Source: Acanthopleuribacter pedis
GTDB taxonomy: Bacteria > Acidobacteriota > Holophagae > Acanthopleuribacterales > Acanthopleuribacteraceae
Assembly: GCF_017377855.1 (NCBI RefSeq)
Contig: NZ_JAFREP010000014.1
Location: 186,001-250,000 of the forward strand
DNA: 64,000 nt
Direction of reading: 5' to 3'
Shown here: piece after piece, positions 46,162 to 55,259 of the stretch
Numbering within the stretch: position 1 is the first letter of the stretch
Layout: each line of letters begins with the position of its first letter
Made by a program: the position numbers and the translations under genes
Notes under the pieces: generated by a model
The model's database searches: none
What the model was told of the DNA's origin: nothing
What the model saw: the letters and a program-made list of their open reading frames with translations, nothing else

Positions 46162-46650
46162 ATGACTTCCGTGATTTCTCGATTTTTCGTGAAATGGAGT
46201 TTCGTTGTTTGTGTATCGATTGTTGTGCTTGCCCCGGCAACACCGCCTGTTGCCCACTTGGGTTCGGTTGAACCCCTGCTGGAACAGGGCTGCGATGAGG
46301 TCGATGGGCTTTGTTCGACCCGTGTGTTTTTGAGTGTCCAGCGTTTTAACGAGAAAACACAGGCGTTTGAACTCTTTGTGTACCAGGTGAATGGCGAGGA
46401 CTTTGCCTTCAAAACCCCGGAGGAAATCGTCCAGTCCCGTGCCTTCACCCTGCGCCGCTGGGACCCGTGGGTTGTTGCCGCCTTGATGGCCGGCCGCGAC
46501 ACGGTTGCCTTACCGGAGGATTTTCACACCATCGTGGAAAAACCCACCTCCGACAACCCCGGAACGGACCCCGGTAACGGGGGTTCCGAGGAGGCCGCGC
46601 CACCACCTAGCGACGGGCAACAAACCAACCCCGATCTCGGGGGCAACTAA
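46162..46650 (+). CDS. Small exported protein of unknown function
   Basis: 162 residues with an N-terminal signal-like segment (FFVKWSFVVCVSIVVLAPATPPVA). A short folded part (about 35-125) has two cysteines in EQGCDEVDGLCSTRVF. The tail is low-complexity and Pro/Gly/Asn-rich. No family is recognised. Ribosome site AGAGG lies before ATG 46162. A good terminator follows. It is convergent with the large kinase gene. Confidence 0.7.
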   Translation: MTSVISRFFVKWSFVVCVSIVVLAPATPPVAHLGSVEPLLEQGCDEVDGLCSTRVFLSVQRFNEKTQAFELFVYQVNGEDFAFKTPEEIVQSRAFTLRRWDPWVVAALMAGRDTVALPEDFHTIVEKPTSDNPGTDPGNGGSEEAAPPPSDGQQTNPDLGGN

Positions 46651-46660
46651 GTGCCATTTG

Positions 46661-46688
46661 GGGTCCCCGCGAGAAGGGGACCCTTTTT
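46661..46688 (+). terminator. Terminator of the small exported-protein gene
   Basis: GGGGTCCCC and GGGGACCC form a stem with a short loop followed by TTTTTG. A second hairpin, CCCCGAGGAATCGGGG then TTTTTTTTT (46726-46751), lies inside the end of the convergent kinase gene and may back it up. Confidence 0.85.
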
Positions 46689-46721
46689 GTTGAATGGCAT
46701 CCAGAGGTTTCATGGTGCCAC

Positions 46722-49607
46722 TCATTGCCCCGAGGAATCGGGGCTTTTTTTTTCGTTTTCAAAAGCCGTTAACTGCGCTCGGTAGCTGTTTGCCGCTTCG
46801 TCACGGCCCAGTTCGGTCATGACATGGATTAATTGCTTAAGCACCTCGCGATGTTTCTCGTGATTTTTCGGGATCAATTGAGCGGCGGTTTCCAATTCTT
46901 GCGCGGCCTGTTGGTGTTTCTTCCGGCCCAGTAGGGCCGTGCCGAGTGTCAGATGAAAGATTCCTCGGTAAACCTTTGGGAGGCCGGCGACCCGCGGGGC
47001 TTCGGCGGTAACCGGGACCATGATGGCGGCGGCTTGGTCAAATTGTTCCAGGAGGTTGTGCGCATCGGCCTGATTGAGCAAGGCGTACAACCTGCTTTTG
47101 GTATGGTTTCCAGGGAGTGCCTCGTAGATTGAGAGCGAGGTTGCCAGAACGTTGAGGGCTTCCCGCGGTTGGTGATTCTGGTTGTAATAGGAAGCGAGGT
47201 TGCTCAGGGTTCGGGCAAATTCACGGGTGTTAACGGCCCCCGTTTTTCGCTTCTCCTCTACCTCCTGCTCATACTGGCGAATGGTGTCTTTGAGATTGCC
47301 GTCGTCGAGCTGCCTCAAGAACTCCTTAAGATTGTCCTTGCTTTTGTGGACTTTGCCGACCGTTTCAAGTTCGTCCATGAGTTTTAGCGCCTTGTTTCCC
47401 ATTTCTAGGGCTTCCGCTTTTTGACCCTGTGCATCCAAGGCCAGGGCGAGGTTGTACATAAGCCCGGCCGTGTTGGGATGGAGCGGTGTCAATTCATTGC
47501 GAATGGCGAGCGCCTTGCGCCCAACCTCAACCGCTTCCGCTTTGTGTTCCGGGCTTGCTTCGCTGCCAACCAGCGCACTTGTCATGCGGTGGTAAATATC
47601 GGCGATGAAGATTTCTGAGTCACCATTTTGTTCATGGCATGCCGCGGCCTCTCTCATGTGGACAAACCCTTTCTTGGTTCGACCCAGCCTCACCTCGGCG
47701 TTGCCTTGCAGGGACCAGGCCTGACAATGAAGGCGGTCCCACTTTTCCCGCTGGTTCTCCGGCCCGCGAAAGGGACGTTTCAGCCGCTGGCGCGCGCGCA
47801 TCGCGTGTTTGAGGGCGCGATGGGGGTGGCCGCTTTCCAAGGAGACCGAAGCCAAACTAACCAGGATTTCCAAACGCCGGATGTCATCGGGTGACATGGT
47901 TTTTTGAGCAAGCGTGAGGGCGCGCTCCAGCCGTTCATAACTTTCCCCGACACGGTCTTGAAGTTCCTCGGTTTTGCCCAGGTACAACTGGGCTTCCGCG
48001 TAGCCCGCGCTTTCCGGCCCGAGCCATTCCTCGGCAGCCCGTGACATTTTGAGAAATTGTTTTTCCGCTTCGCTGTAATAACCGCTGCTGTAGAAGGAGA
48101 GCCCCAAAATTTTGTAGAGCTCGAAAGCGGATTCCGGTTTGCCCTCAACCCGACGGTCGACTCTCGGCGTTGTCTGTATGAGTTGTTCAATATAAAGGAG
48201 TTCTGGTCCGCTTTGCATGGGGTGGGGATTCCTCAACACCTCGGCGAGAATGTCCTGAGTGAATTGGGTCCTATCCCTACTCGACACGGCCACATCCCTG
48301 GCTTGGGCGGTAAACCACCAGCCGAGGGTGATGGAGCAAAACAGCAGGGCGGATAAGGGATAGGTGGCCAATTGAAAGGGGTCGCGTCGCCACAATTTTT
48401 TCATCCTCAAGCCAAAACCGTAGGGCTTGGCACTTTCCAAAAGTTGATCGCTGTTAAAGCGGTGTAATTCGTTTTGGAACACCATGATGTTGGGCAATCG
48501 CTGTTCGGGATCGGGATGGGTTGCTTTGGCCGTCAGTGCGTCCAGCTCGGTGCGGAGCACCTGCTTTAGACGCTTGGGACTGAGATCCAGTTGATCCTCG
48601 TTGTTTGTTTGGGTCAGCACCGCACTCGGGCGCGTCAACGGCTGCTTCAGCCAGGCGTACAGGTCCTCGGCACAGGTGAAGGGGTATTGATCCGGTTCGA
48701 CCGGACGGAGTGGTGGCTGACCGCAAAGCAGTTGGTAAAAAATGGCGCCCAGCCCGTAGACATCGTTGCGTACGTCGGCGAAGCTGTCGGCCGTGGCTTG
48801 TTCAGGTGCCATAAAGGTGGCTGAGCCGCGCGGTGATGTGAAGGCAAAATCAAGATGGGCCATGTCCTCGTTGTCGGTTAGCGCGCGGGCGATCCCGAAA
48901 TCGATCACTTTCACGCGTGGTTGCCGGCCTGGCTTTTCCGGTGCCGTCACCAACACATTGGCCGGCTTAAGGTCCCCGTGAATCACCCCGCGGCCGTGGC
49001 AATAGAGGAGGGTGTCGCAAATTTGCAGCACCAGATCAATACGTTGGCTTAAGGGCACCCGCTGCTCCCGGCAGTATTGATCGATAGGCCGTCCTTCGAT
49101 ATGTTCCATGACCAAATAGGAGCGGTTTTCATTAACGCCGATCTCAAATACTTGGGGAATTCCGGGATGCTTGAGTTTGGCCAGGGTGGATGTTTCCTGT
49201 TCCAAAAGGTGCCGGGTCTGTTCTGGGGTGTAGTTGGTGTTGGGCCGCAAAAGTTTGACGGCGACCGTGCGTTCAAGGGGTGCTTTTTGGGCGGCTTTGT
49301 ACACAATGCCCATGCCGCCGGAACCCAACTTTTCAATGATTTCGTAGGGGCCGATCTGCTCCGGTTGTTGAAGTTCCTGGAGTTTGTGCAGCAAGTGGTC
49401 GAGAAACCGTTGACTCGGGTTGTTTCGCTGTTCGGCGCGTTTGTTAAAAAACTGGACCGCGTCGGTCTGACAGCCGATCATGCGCATGAGCTTGGCCGCG
49501 CGTTTCGGGTGATCCTTGGCAAGCTCCTTCAAAAATCGGCGTTGTTCGTCGGGGTCGGATTGCAGCAGATGGTCGTATTGCTGCTGGAGTTCCTGGAAAC
49601 CTTGCAT
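46722..49607 (-). CDS. Serine/threonine protein kinase with a TPR-rich C-terminus
   Basis: 961 residues. An N-terminal helical extension (1-85) precedes the kinase domain (about 88-390): GSGGMG (95-100), VAVK (K118), HGDLKPAN (210-217, HGD in place of HRD), DFG (236-238) and APEQ. A single membrane segment at about 413-433 is followed by TPR repeats (about 480-950), for example SGYYSEAEKQFLKMSRAAEEWLG. The layout is a cytosolic kinase with an outside protein-binding array. Such kinases are often encoded beside ECF sigma factors; the one at 42073 is a candidate partner. Ribosome site GAGAGAG precedes ATG 49607. Confidence 0.94.
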   Translation of the reverse strand: MQGFQELQQQYDHLLQSDPDEQRRFLKELAKDHPKRAAKLMRMIGCQTDAVQFFNKRAEQRNNPSQRFLDHLLHKLQELQQPEQIGPYEIIEKLGSGGMGIVYKAAQKAPLERTVAVKLLRPNTNYTPEQTRHLLEQETSTLAKLKHPGIPQVFEIGVNENRSYLVMEHIEGRPIDQYCREQRVPLSQRIDLVLQICDTLLYCHGRGVIHGDLKPANVLVTAPEKPGRQPRVKVIDFGIARALTDNEDMAHLDFAFTSPRGSATFMAPEQATADSFADVRNDVYGLGAIFYQLLCGQPPLRPVEPDQYPFTCAEDLYAWLKQPLTRPSAVLTQTNNEDQLDLSPKRLKQVLRTELDALTAKATHPDPEQRLPNIMVFQNELHRFNSDQLLESAKPYGFGLRMKKLWRRDPFQLATYPLSALLFCSITLGWWFTAQARDVAVSSRDRTQFTQDILAEVLRNPHPMQSGPELLYIEQLIQTTPRVDRRVEGKPESAFELYKILGLSFYSSGYYSEAEKQFLKMSRAAEEWLGPESAGYAEAQLYLGKTEELQDRVGESYERLERALTLAQKTMSPDDIRRLEILVSLASVSLESGHPHRALKHAMRARQRLKRPFRGPENQREKWDRLHCQAWSLQGNAEVRLGRTKKGFVHMREAAACHEQNGDSEIFIADIYHRMTSALVGSEASPEHKAEAVEVGRKALAIRNELTPLHPNTAGLMYNLALALDAQGQKAEALEMGNKALKLMDELETVGKVHKSKDNLKEFLRQLDDGNLKDTIRQYEQEVEEKRKTGAVNTREFARTLSNLASYYNQNHQPREALNVLATSLSIYEALPGNHTKSRLYALLNQADAHNLLEQFDQAAAIMVPVTAEAPRVAGLPKVYRGIFHLTLGTALLGRKKHQQAAQELETAAQLIPKNHEKHREVLKQLIHVMTELGRDEAANSYRAQLTAFENEKKSPDSSGQ

Positions 49608-51379
49608 GCTCTCTCTCGCTTTTTGGAGTTGAAGAAAAAAGGGGCTGCTATTCGGTTAGGACGCATTTCAGGTGGATGGATCAAACGCGAACCGGCGGGC
49701 GATAAAGAACCGAGGATTCATCAAGGACGCGCACGTGGCCGGCTATCTCCCGCGTTGGATAGGGGTGGAAGGGTCGGGTCGTGGACGATTCTCGGGTTTG
49801 ATTCATGTTAGCAAAAATGGGTCCATACACGGGTCAAGGCGGGCCTTTATTGCGATGACTCGCCGCCGCCGGCAGTGCCCGTCCGGTGTCGATTCAAAAG
49901 TGTCGGCTTGAATCAAGTGTGCGCGAAGAAACAGAATGGATAGCCTGGCATAGAATGCAAAAGATCGTTGTGGAACGGAGGATGGTTGGTTGGTGTGGGT
50001 CGGTATGAAGGGAATCCCACCTATCGGACTTAGGAAAAGGTTTCGATTTAGGTGACAGGCCCGTAAGCGCGGGTCGTTTCAGATCACTTTGGGTTCGTGG
50101 TTGGGTCCTCGTGGCGTGCCTGAGCGCGGACTGGCAGGAGCCTGAGAAAAGCGACTCTTGGCGTTGTAGTTGTGAGGGATTGCTCCGTGCAAGTTAAGCA
50201 AACGATTCATGAAGCATGAAATCGGAACCTTCCTTTGTTTGCTTCTAAACTCAATGCGGAAAAACAGAACGCGTTCTATCAAGTTTTTGAATGTTTTTTA
50301 ACGCGTTTCTCGTTAAGTGACTTTGCGTCTATCGGCATCGGCAAATTCAATGCGTGTGTTTCGATTACAGTGGGATGTTAGCCGGGTTAATCCATGAAAC
50401 TACTCGCGAATTACGCGTTTTGGCGGATTTATGGGTTTTCGGTGTGCCTTGCATCCAATGCACCTTACTGGGAAGGGAAGTATCTGGTTTCATAAGGGGA
50501 ATGCTTGTTTGGGCGTAAAGCAGATTTATCAAGGCCGTCCTTTTTTGCAAAGTGCCGAAGGAGGATGGTGGGGCTTGCCATTTTTGAACCTGAGAGGTTC
50601 TGAAGCGAGGGTTATTCTAAAAAATTGGAAATAAAGGGTTTTTTTGAAGTGGGTCGGGGGCGCGCACGACCGCACCCGCCGGGTGCGGTGCGCATTTTTA
50701 CAGACCGTTGCAGCCCAGGTTTCGCGAAAATCACCGCGAGTTATCGCGCTTCTTAGGTTTAACGGCATCGTTGTCATTGGATTCTTTTGCAGGGAACTTG
50801 ATCCGGTGTCGCCAAGGTGTGCATTTGTGATGCATTCCGTTAGGTTCTGTGTGTGATTTTTAAATAATACTTAAATAATAATTTTGAATCGTTTACTAGC
50901 GTTAATATCAAGCTTTGATATGCGATGTTCAAACCCGAGGCATCTTTGCTCTGTTATTGCATGAGAAAGGGTGGCTCCGTTGCTTGGTTTTCATAAATGA
51001 AGGAGGGCTTGCTCCGGGGGCCTGGGTGGTGGGAACCATCGTGAGGTGGTTTTCGCGCCGGGTCAGGAGGGTTATCAAGGAATAGGTGACGGATCGGGGT
51101 CAAGCGGTGTATGGATCAGGTTTGTTTCTACGATTCTCATGGGGAAATGAGGACAAAGATGCGATACTGGATTTTCTCGATCTCACATGGGTGCCTGATG
51201 GACCCGCTTTCTGCCCTGCCCGAATGCTTCCTAACGCAACCGTAGATAGCGTGATGCTTTTTTCTCACCATATCCGCGAGAAAAGAGCAGGCGGCTCGCC
51301 CGTGTTAATCGTTGGCTGTCGCGGTCCGTGGCAGGGTGGGATCAAACATCAAAAACCACGTTTAAGGACAGGGGGTTAT
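49608..51379. other. Gene-free region of about 1.8 kb
   Basis: Short frames are present but none is protein-like. It holds part of a family B repeat and an AT-rich stretch near 50855-50890. The promoter of the kinase gene and that of the VOC gene must lie here. Confidence 0.6.
50665..50757. repeat. Repeat family B, partial inverted copy B3
   Basis: Read on the minus strand from 50757, CCTAAGAAGCGCGATAACTC...GGGCTGCAACGGTCTGT...CCGCACCC follows the left half of B1 (34924 onward) closely for about 90 bases. Only the left half is present. Confidence 0.8.
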
Positions 51380-51769
51380 ATGAGTGAAGCACAATCAGAA
51401 CCGGCATTTGGCCAGGCTGCTTGGTTGGATTTGACCGTTCCCGATTCGGAACAGATCCGCGATTTTTATACGAAGGTCGTTGGTTTTGAAACATCCACCG
51501 TTGATATGGGTGGCTACCAAGATTATTGCCTGCACCCCCCGGGGCAGGACGCCCCGGTTGCCGGTGTTTGCCGCACGGCGGGCGCCAATGCGGATCAGCC
51601 CGGGGGTTGGATTCCTTATTTTACCGTGGCCGATCTTGACGAATCATTGGCTCAGGTGGAAGCTTTGGGTGGCAAAGCTTTGGCCGCTGTACGCACCATG
51701 GGCAAGGACCGTTTTTGCCCCGTGCAGGATCCCAGTGGCGCTGTGTGTGCGCTTTATCAAAAAGGTTAA
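51380..51769 (+). CDS. VOC-superfamily protein (glyoxalase-like)
   Basis: 129 residues from ATG 51380 with GGGGG upstream; the longer frame to 51086 has no family-like features. Beta-alpha-beta repeats are typical (AAWLDLTVPDSEQIRDFYTKVVGF...IPYFTVADLDESLAQVEALGG). The last strand, RFCPVQDPSGAVCALYQ, is a common VOC ending. Substrate unknown; the usual metal ligands are not all evident. Confidence 0.85.
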   Translation: MSEAQSEPAFGQAAWLDLTVPDSEQIRDFYTKVVGFETSTVDMGGYQDYCLHPPGQDAPVAGVCRTAGANADQPGGWIPYFTVADLDESLAQVEALGGKALAAVRTMGKDRFCPVQDPSGAVCALYQKG

Positions 51770-51867
51770 TCGGTTCGGTTGTTTCGTTTTACCTAAGCGG
51801 CGCTGAAGCGAGGGGTTTGGGGCGAGCGAGGGAACCCTAAATTGTCGGGGTCGGTAGACGACCCCAC

Positions 51868-52134
51868 CTAACCCGCATTTCTCACCAGAAGTTCTGCTCC
51901 GGCGTTGAAATAGCTGCGATGACTTAGGTTTCTTGGTTGCACCCTTGCAAAGCAACGGTGGGACGGCCTCGACGTTGCAATGCTACGCCGAAAGGTCGGC
52001 CCCGCGAAAGGTCGGCCCCGCGAAAGGTCGGCCCCGCGAAAGGTCGGCCCCGCTACGGTGACCCTCGGTCGCAACTTGTGTCCTCGCGGCGGTTTCAAAG
52101 CCTCGCGACGAATTCTGGTGAGAAATGCGGGCTA
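51868..52134. repeat. Repeat family A, copy A3 (267 bp)
   Basis: CTAACCCGCATTTCTCACC (51868-51886) and GGTGAGAAATGCGGGCTA (52117-52134) are inverted ends. The inside is non-coding and carries a 16-bp tandem repeat. The right inner flank CTCGCGACGAATTCTG matches A2. Confidence 0.85.
51989..52052. repeat. 16-bp tandem repeat, four exact copies
   Basis: CGAAAGGTCGGCCCCG repeats at 51989, 52005, 52021 and 52037, inside element A3. There is no spacer and so no CRISPR structure. Confidence 0.95.
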
Positions 52135-52139
52135 AAGAA

Positions 52140-52165
52140 AAAGGCGAACAGCATGCTGTTCGCCT
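52140..52165 (-). terminator. Terminator of htpG
   Basis: AAGGCGAACAGCA and TGCTGTTCGCCTT form a perfect palindrome directly after the htpG stop (52193). A T-tract (TTTTTCTTT) follows on the minus strand. Confidence 0.85.
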
Positions 52166-52192
52166 TGATCATGGTTGGGGTCCGTGTGCTGA

Positions 52193-54043
52193 TTAGCGCA
52201 GCAAGGGCAGGACCAGGCCGGCCAGCTCTTGGGCGTCGTCCACGTTGCCTTCCAACAGGTTGGCCATGTGGTACAGCAGTTTGATTTGGTCGGCGATGCT
52301 TTCGTTTTCCAGGCGGGTGGAAAGCGCTTTGACGAAACGGTGCTCGGGGTTGAGTTCCAAGTCGCGTTTCATCGGCATGCCGGGCATGCCTGCCATGCCG
52401 CCGCCGCTGAACATCATTTTGCGAACGTTGTGGGACATGCCGCCGGATTCGTTGTAGAAACGGCATGGGGAGTCAGACAACGCCTTGGAGAAGCGAACTT
52501 TGGAGATTTTTTCGGTCAACACCTCGGTGACTTTCTCTTTCAGCGCGGTCAGTTCCTCGGAAACCTCGGGTTCTTCGATCTCTTTTTTGAGCTCTTCCGG
52601 CAGTTCGAGATCGCCACTTTCCACGTTGATGAACTTCAGTTCTTCGAACGGCTCTAGGCCGTTGAGGATCAAGTCGTCCATGGGTTCGGTGAGCAGCAGT
52701 ACCTCGATGTCGTTGCGCGTGAAAAATTCGAGGTGCGGGCTGCGACGCAGTTGCTCGATGCTTTCGCCAACCGCGTAGTAAATCGCCTTTTGGTCCGTGA
52801 CTTTGCCCTCGGCGTAACTTTTAAGCGTCACCGTGGGGTTGTCGACCTGTTTGGTGGAGTAGAAGCGCAGCAAGGGCAACAGCTTCTCGCGCAGGCTCAT
52901 TTCGCCGTGAACACCTTCTTTGATGTAACGACCGAACTGTTTCCAAAACTCTTGATACTTGTCTCCATCTTTTTCGGCCATTTTTTTGAGGCCGTCGATG
53001 AACTTTTTGGTGAGAACCTTGTTGATTTTGGTGATCACGCGGTCGTTTTGGATGGACTCGCGGCTGACGTTCAGGGGCAGGTCCTCGGATTCAACAACCC
53101 CTTTGAGGAAACGCATGAACTTGGGAACCAACTCTTTGCAGTCGTCTTGGATAAACACCCGTTTGACGTACAGCTTGAGACCGTGCTCTTGGTCCTGACC
53201 GTAGTATTCGTAGGGGGCACTTTTGGGCACATACAGAACCGAGGTGAACTGGACGGGCGCGTCCGCGGCGAAGTGTTCCCAGTGGCTGGGTTCGTCCCAA
53301 GCGTTGCCGACCTGCTTGTAAAATTCTTTGTATTCCTCGTCCGTGATGTCGGACTTGTTGCGGCGCCACAGAGCTTCCGGCGTATTAACTTTCTCTTCTT
53401 CCATCATGACAGGGAAGGGGAGGAAGTTGGAGTACTGCTTGATCAGGTTTTCAATGCGGTACTTTTCCAAGAACTCGCTTTCGTCTTCCTTGAGATGCAG
53501 GGTGATGGCGGTGCCGCGCTTGCGGCGTTCACTTTCAGACAGCGCGTAGGTGCCCAAGCCGTCGGATTCCCAGCGAACGGCGGGCGCATCCGCCTCCATG
53601 GACTTGGTCTCGATGGTAACCTTGTCTGCAACCATAAAGACGGAGTAAAAGCCAACGCCAAACTGACCGATCAACTCGGGGTTTTTGGCCTTGTCTTGGT
53701 TTTCCTTGAGTTCGTTGATGAACTTTTTGGTGCCGGAGTGGGCGATGGTGCCGATTTGACTGATCAATTGGGCCTCGGTCATGCCGATGCCGGTGTCCTC
53801 AATGGTCAGCTGCTTGTTGTCTTTGTCGATGCTGACCTTCACTTCGAGTGGCTGATCTTTGTCGTAAAGATTGTCGTTGGTCAAGGCCTCGAACTGGACC
53901 TTGCTCAATGCGTCGGATGCGTTAGAAAGCAATTCACGCAGGAAAATTTCTTTGTGGGAGTAAAGGGTATGCACGATCAGGTGCAGCAATTCTTTGATCT
54001 CGGTTTTGAATTCGTGGGTGTTGGCCGATTCAGTTGTGCTCAC
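52193..54043 (-). CDS. htpG: Chaperone protein HtpG (Hsp90)
   Basis: 616 residues from GTG 54043, chosen for the CAGGAGG site five bases upstream; an ATG at 54067 lies before the site. The N-terminal ATPase domain has LRELLSNASDAL, DTGIGMT, GQFGVGFYS and GTAITLHL. The middle domain has YVKRVFI and the NVSRE motif (LPLNVSRESIQ). The C-terminal dimerisation domain follows. It is an ATP-driven cytosolic folding chaperone. It is monocistronic, with its own terminator. Confidence 0.96.
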   Translation of the reverse strand: MSTTESANTHEFKTEIKELLHLIVHTLYSHKEIFLRELLSNASDALSKVQFEALTNDNLYDKDQPLEVKVSIDKDNKQLTIEDTGIGMTEAQLISQIGTIAHSGTKKFINELKENQDKAKNPELIGQFGVGFYSVFMVADKVTIETKSMEADAPAVRWESDGLGTYALSESERRKRGTAITLHLKEDESEFLEKYRIENLIKQYSNFLPFPVMMEEEKVNTPEALWRRNKSDITDEEYKEFYKQVGNAWDEPSHWEHFAADAPVQFTSVLYVPKSAPYEYYGQDQEHGLKLYVKRVFIQDDCKELVPKFMRFLKGVVESEDLPLNVSRESIQNDRVITKINKVLTKKFIDGLKKMAEKDGDKYQEFWKQFGRYIKEGVHGEMSLREKLLPLLRFYSTKQVDNPTVTLKSYAEGKVTDQKAIYYAVGESIEQLRRSPHLEFFTRNDIEVLLLTEPMDDLILNGLEPFEELKFINVESGDLELPEELKKEIEEPEVSEELTALKEKVTEVLTEKISKVRFSKALSDSPCRFYNESGGMSHNVRKMMFSGGGMAGMPGMPMKRDLELNPEHRFVKALSTRLENESIADQIKLLYHMANLLEGNVDDAQELAGLVLPLLR

Positions 54044-54338
54044 GGCGTCCTCCTGGCTATGGATCAAACCGCGGCGGTGCCACGGTATTTTTAAGCGAAC
54101 AGCGGCATTTTAACACTGAAGTTGAGGGTTGTTAAGTGGGTCCCTCAAAAAAGTTGCACGGTGAACGCTCAAGTTTATGTGAGCGTGATGTGTTAACCCG
54201 CATTTCTCACAAGGCTTCATTGTGAGAAATGCGGGTTAGCGAAAATCACCGCGTCACACTGCTTAGGTTCAAGTCCGTGTCGGGAGACACAACCGGGTCG
54301 CGGCTAGCGCTTGCCGGCGTTTTCTCGATCACCCCGGC
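54044..54338. other. Intergenic region with repeat copy A4
   Basis: Nearly 300 bp holding the A4 palindrome and, just beyond it, AAAATCACCGCG...CTTAGGTT, which resembles a family B end. No gene. Confidence 0.6.
54194..54238. repeat. Repeat family A, copy A4 (short perfect palindrome)
   Basis: TAACCCGCATTTCTCAC and GTGAGAAATGCGGGTTA are perfect 17-bp inverted repeats with an 11-base loop. This is the minimal form of family A. Confidence 0.9.
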
Positions 54339-55259
54339 TTACTTGATTCTGCTAAAACTCTCTTCCCAGCGCGTGCGTTTGTGGCCTTCCCAAATGACGC
54401 GTACGTAGCTGTGGATCAGATCTAAACCTTCTTTGGTGTGGCTGTTCTCGTCTTCGCCATAACTCCACCACACAAAATAACCGCGACCTTGAATGAGCTC
54501 GCGCGGGACCAAACCCCATTCACGCGAGTCATAACTGCGGTTGCGGTTGTCGCCCATCATGACGTAAAAACCCTCGGGGATTTCGTCAACCGGCGCCGCG
54601 CGCAACCGTTCCACGATTTGTTCATGGAGCGCGGCATCCAGGGTTTTGTAGGGTTCCAAAACCTTTAGCGTCACGTTTTTCATTTCGATCATCGTGAAGG
54701 ACGATTCGTGAGGCGGGCGGTGCCAGCCATTGCCGAAACCGGGCTTGATTTCGTAATAACCGCGCGGCCGGTAACCGATCTCGGGGTCGCGATCAGACTT
54801 CATGGTTTTGGGCTCTTTAAAGAAGGTGTACCGTTCGTCCAAATAGGAGCCGTTCACATAAACCCGATCCGCTTTTACCTCGAAACGTTCGCCTGGCAAC
54901 CCGATGCAGCGTTTGATGTAATCTTGGCGAGGATCGCCGGGCCATTTAAACACCACCACATCGCCGCGGCGAATGTCGCGATAGGGAAGGAGCGCGCGCT
55001 CAATGGGGCCCGCGTTTTTGAAAATAAAGGTGTTGGCGGTGAGGTGATCACCGATCAGCAGCGAATTCTCCATCGACGGCGTAGGAATCTGGAAATTCTG
55101 CCAAACAAAACTTTTGAAAAACAACAAGACGCACAAGGCGAACAGCAGGATTTCCGCGACCTCGCGAGGCACGCTTTTTTGGTAGAAAGCCGGCGGCGTG
55201 CGTTTCGCCTGCTGGTTTTTTTCGGCTTGGGCGCCTTCGTTCGAGGGCTGTTCATTCAT
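54339..55259 (-). CDS. lepB: Signal peptidase I
   Basis: About 306 residues from ATG 55259; upstream in-frame ATGs exist (for example 55271 and 55367), so the start is not fixed. One transmembrane helix (VAEILLFALCVLLFFKSFVW) is followed by the catalytic serine in IPTPSMENSLLIGD and the lysine in DYIKRCIGLPGE. The box GFYVMMGDNRNRSYDSREWG is also clear. It has an extra segment (about 165-225) relative to the shortest forms. It cleaves signal peptides of exported proteins at the periplasmic face. Confidence 0.93.
   Translation of the reverse strand: MNEQPSNEGAQAEKNQQAKRTPPAFYQKSVPREVAEILLFALCVLLFFKSFVWQNFQIPTPSMENSLLIGDHLTANTFIFKNAGPIERALLPYRDIRRGDVVVFKWPGDPRQDYIKRCIGLPGERFEVKADRVYVNGSYLDERYTFFKEPKTMKSDRDPEIGYRPRGYYEIKPGFGNGWHRPPHESSFTMIEMKNVTLKVLEPYKTLDAALHEQIVERLRAAPVDEIPEGFYVMMGDNRNRSYDSREWGLVPRELIQGRGYFVWWSYGEDENSHTKEGLDLIHSYVRVIWEGHKRTRWEESFSRIK

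Larger units (their letters stand above)
51770..52192. other. Intergenic region occupied by repeat copy A3
   Basis: Between the VOC gene and htpG. It holds the A3 element and the htpG terminator; no gene seen. Confidence 0.7.

Noticed and set aside
50431..50634. 67-codon frame upstream of repeat B3
   Set aside because: No family features and no ribosome site. It is likely chance.
51989..52052. CRISPR array
   Set aside because: The repeats are directly head-to-tail with no spacers, as are those at 5448 and 23760. No cas genes are near.
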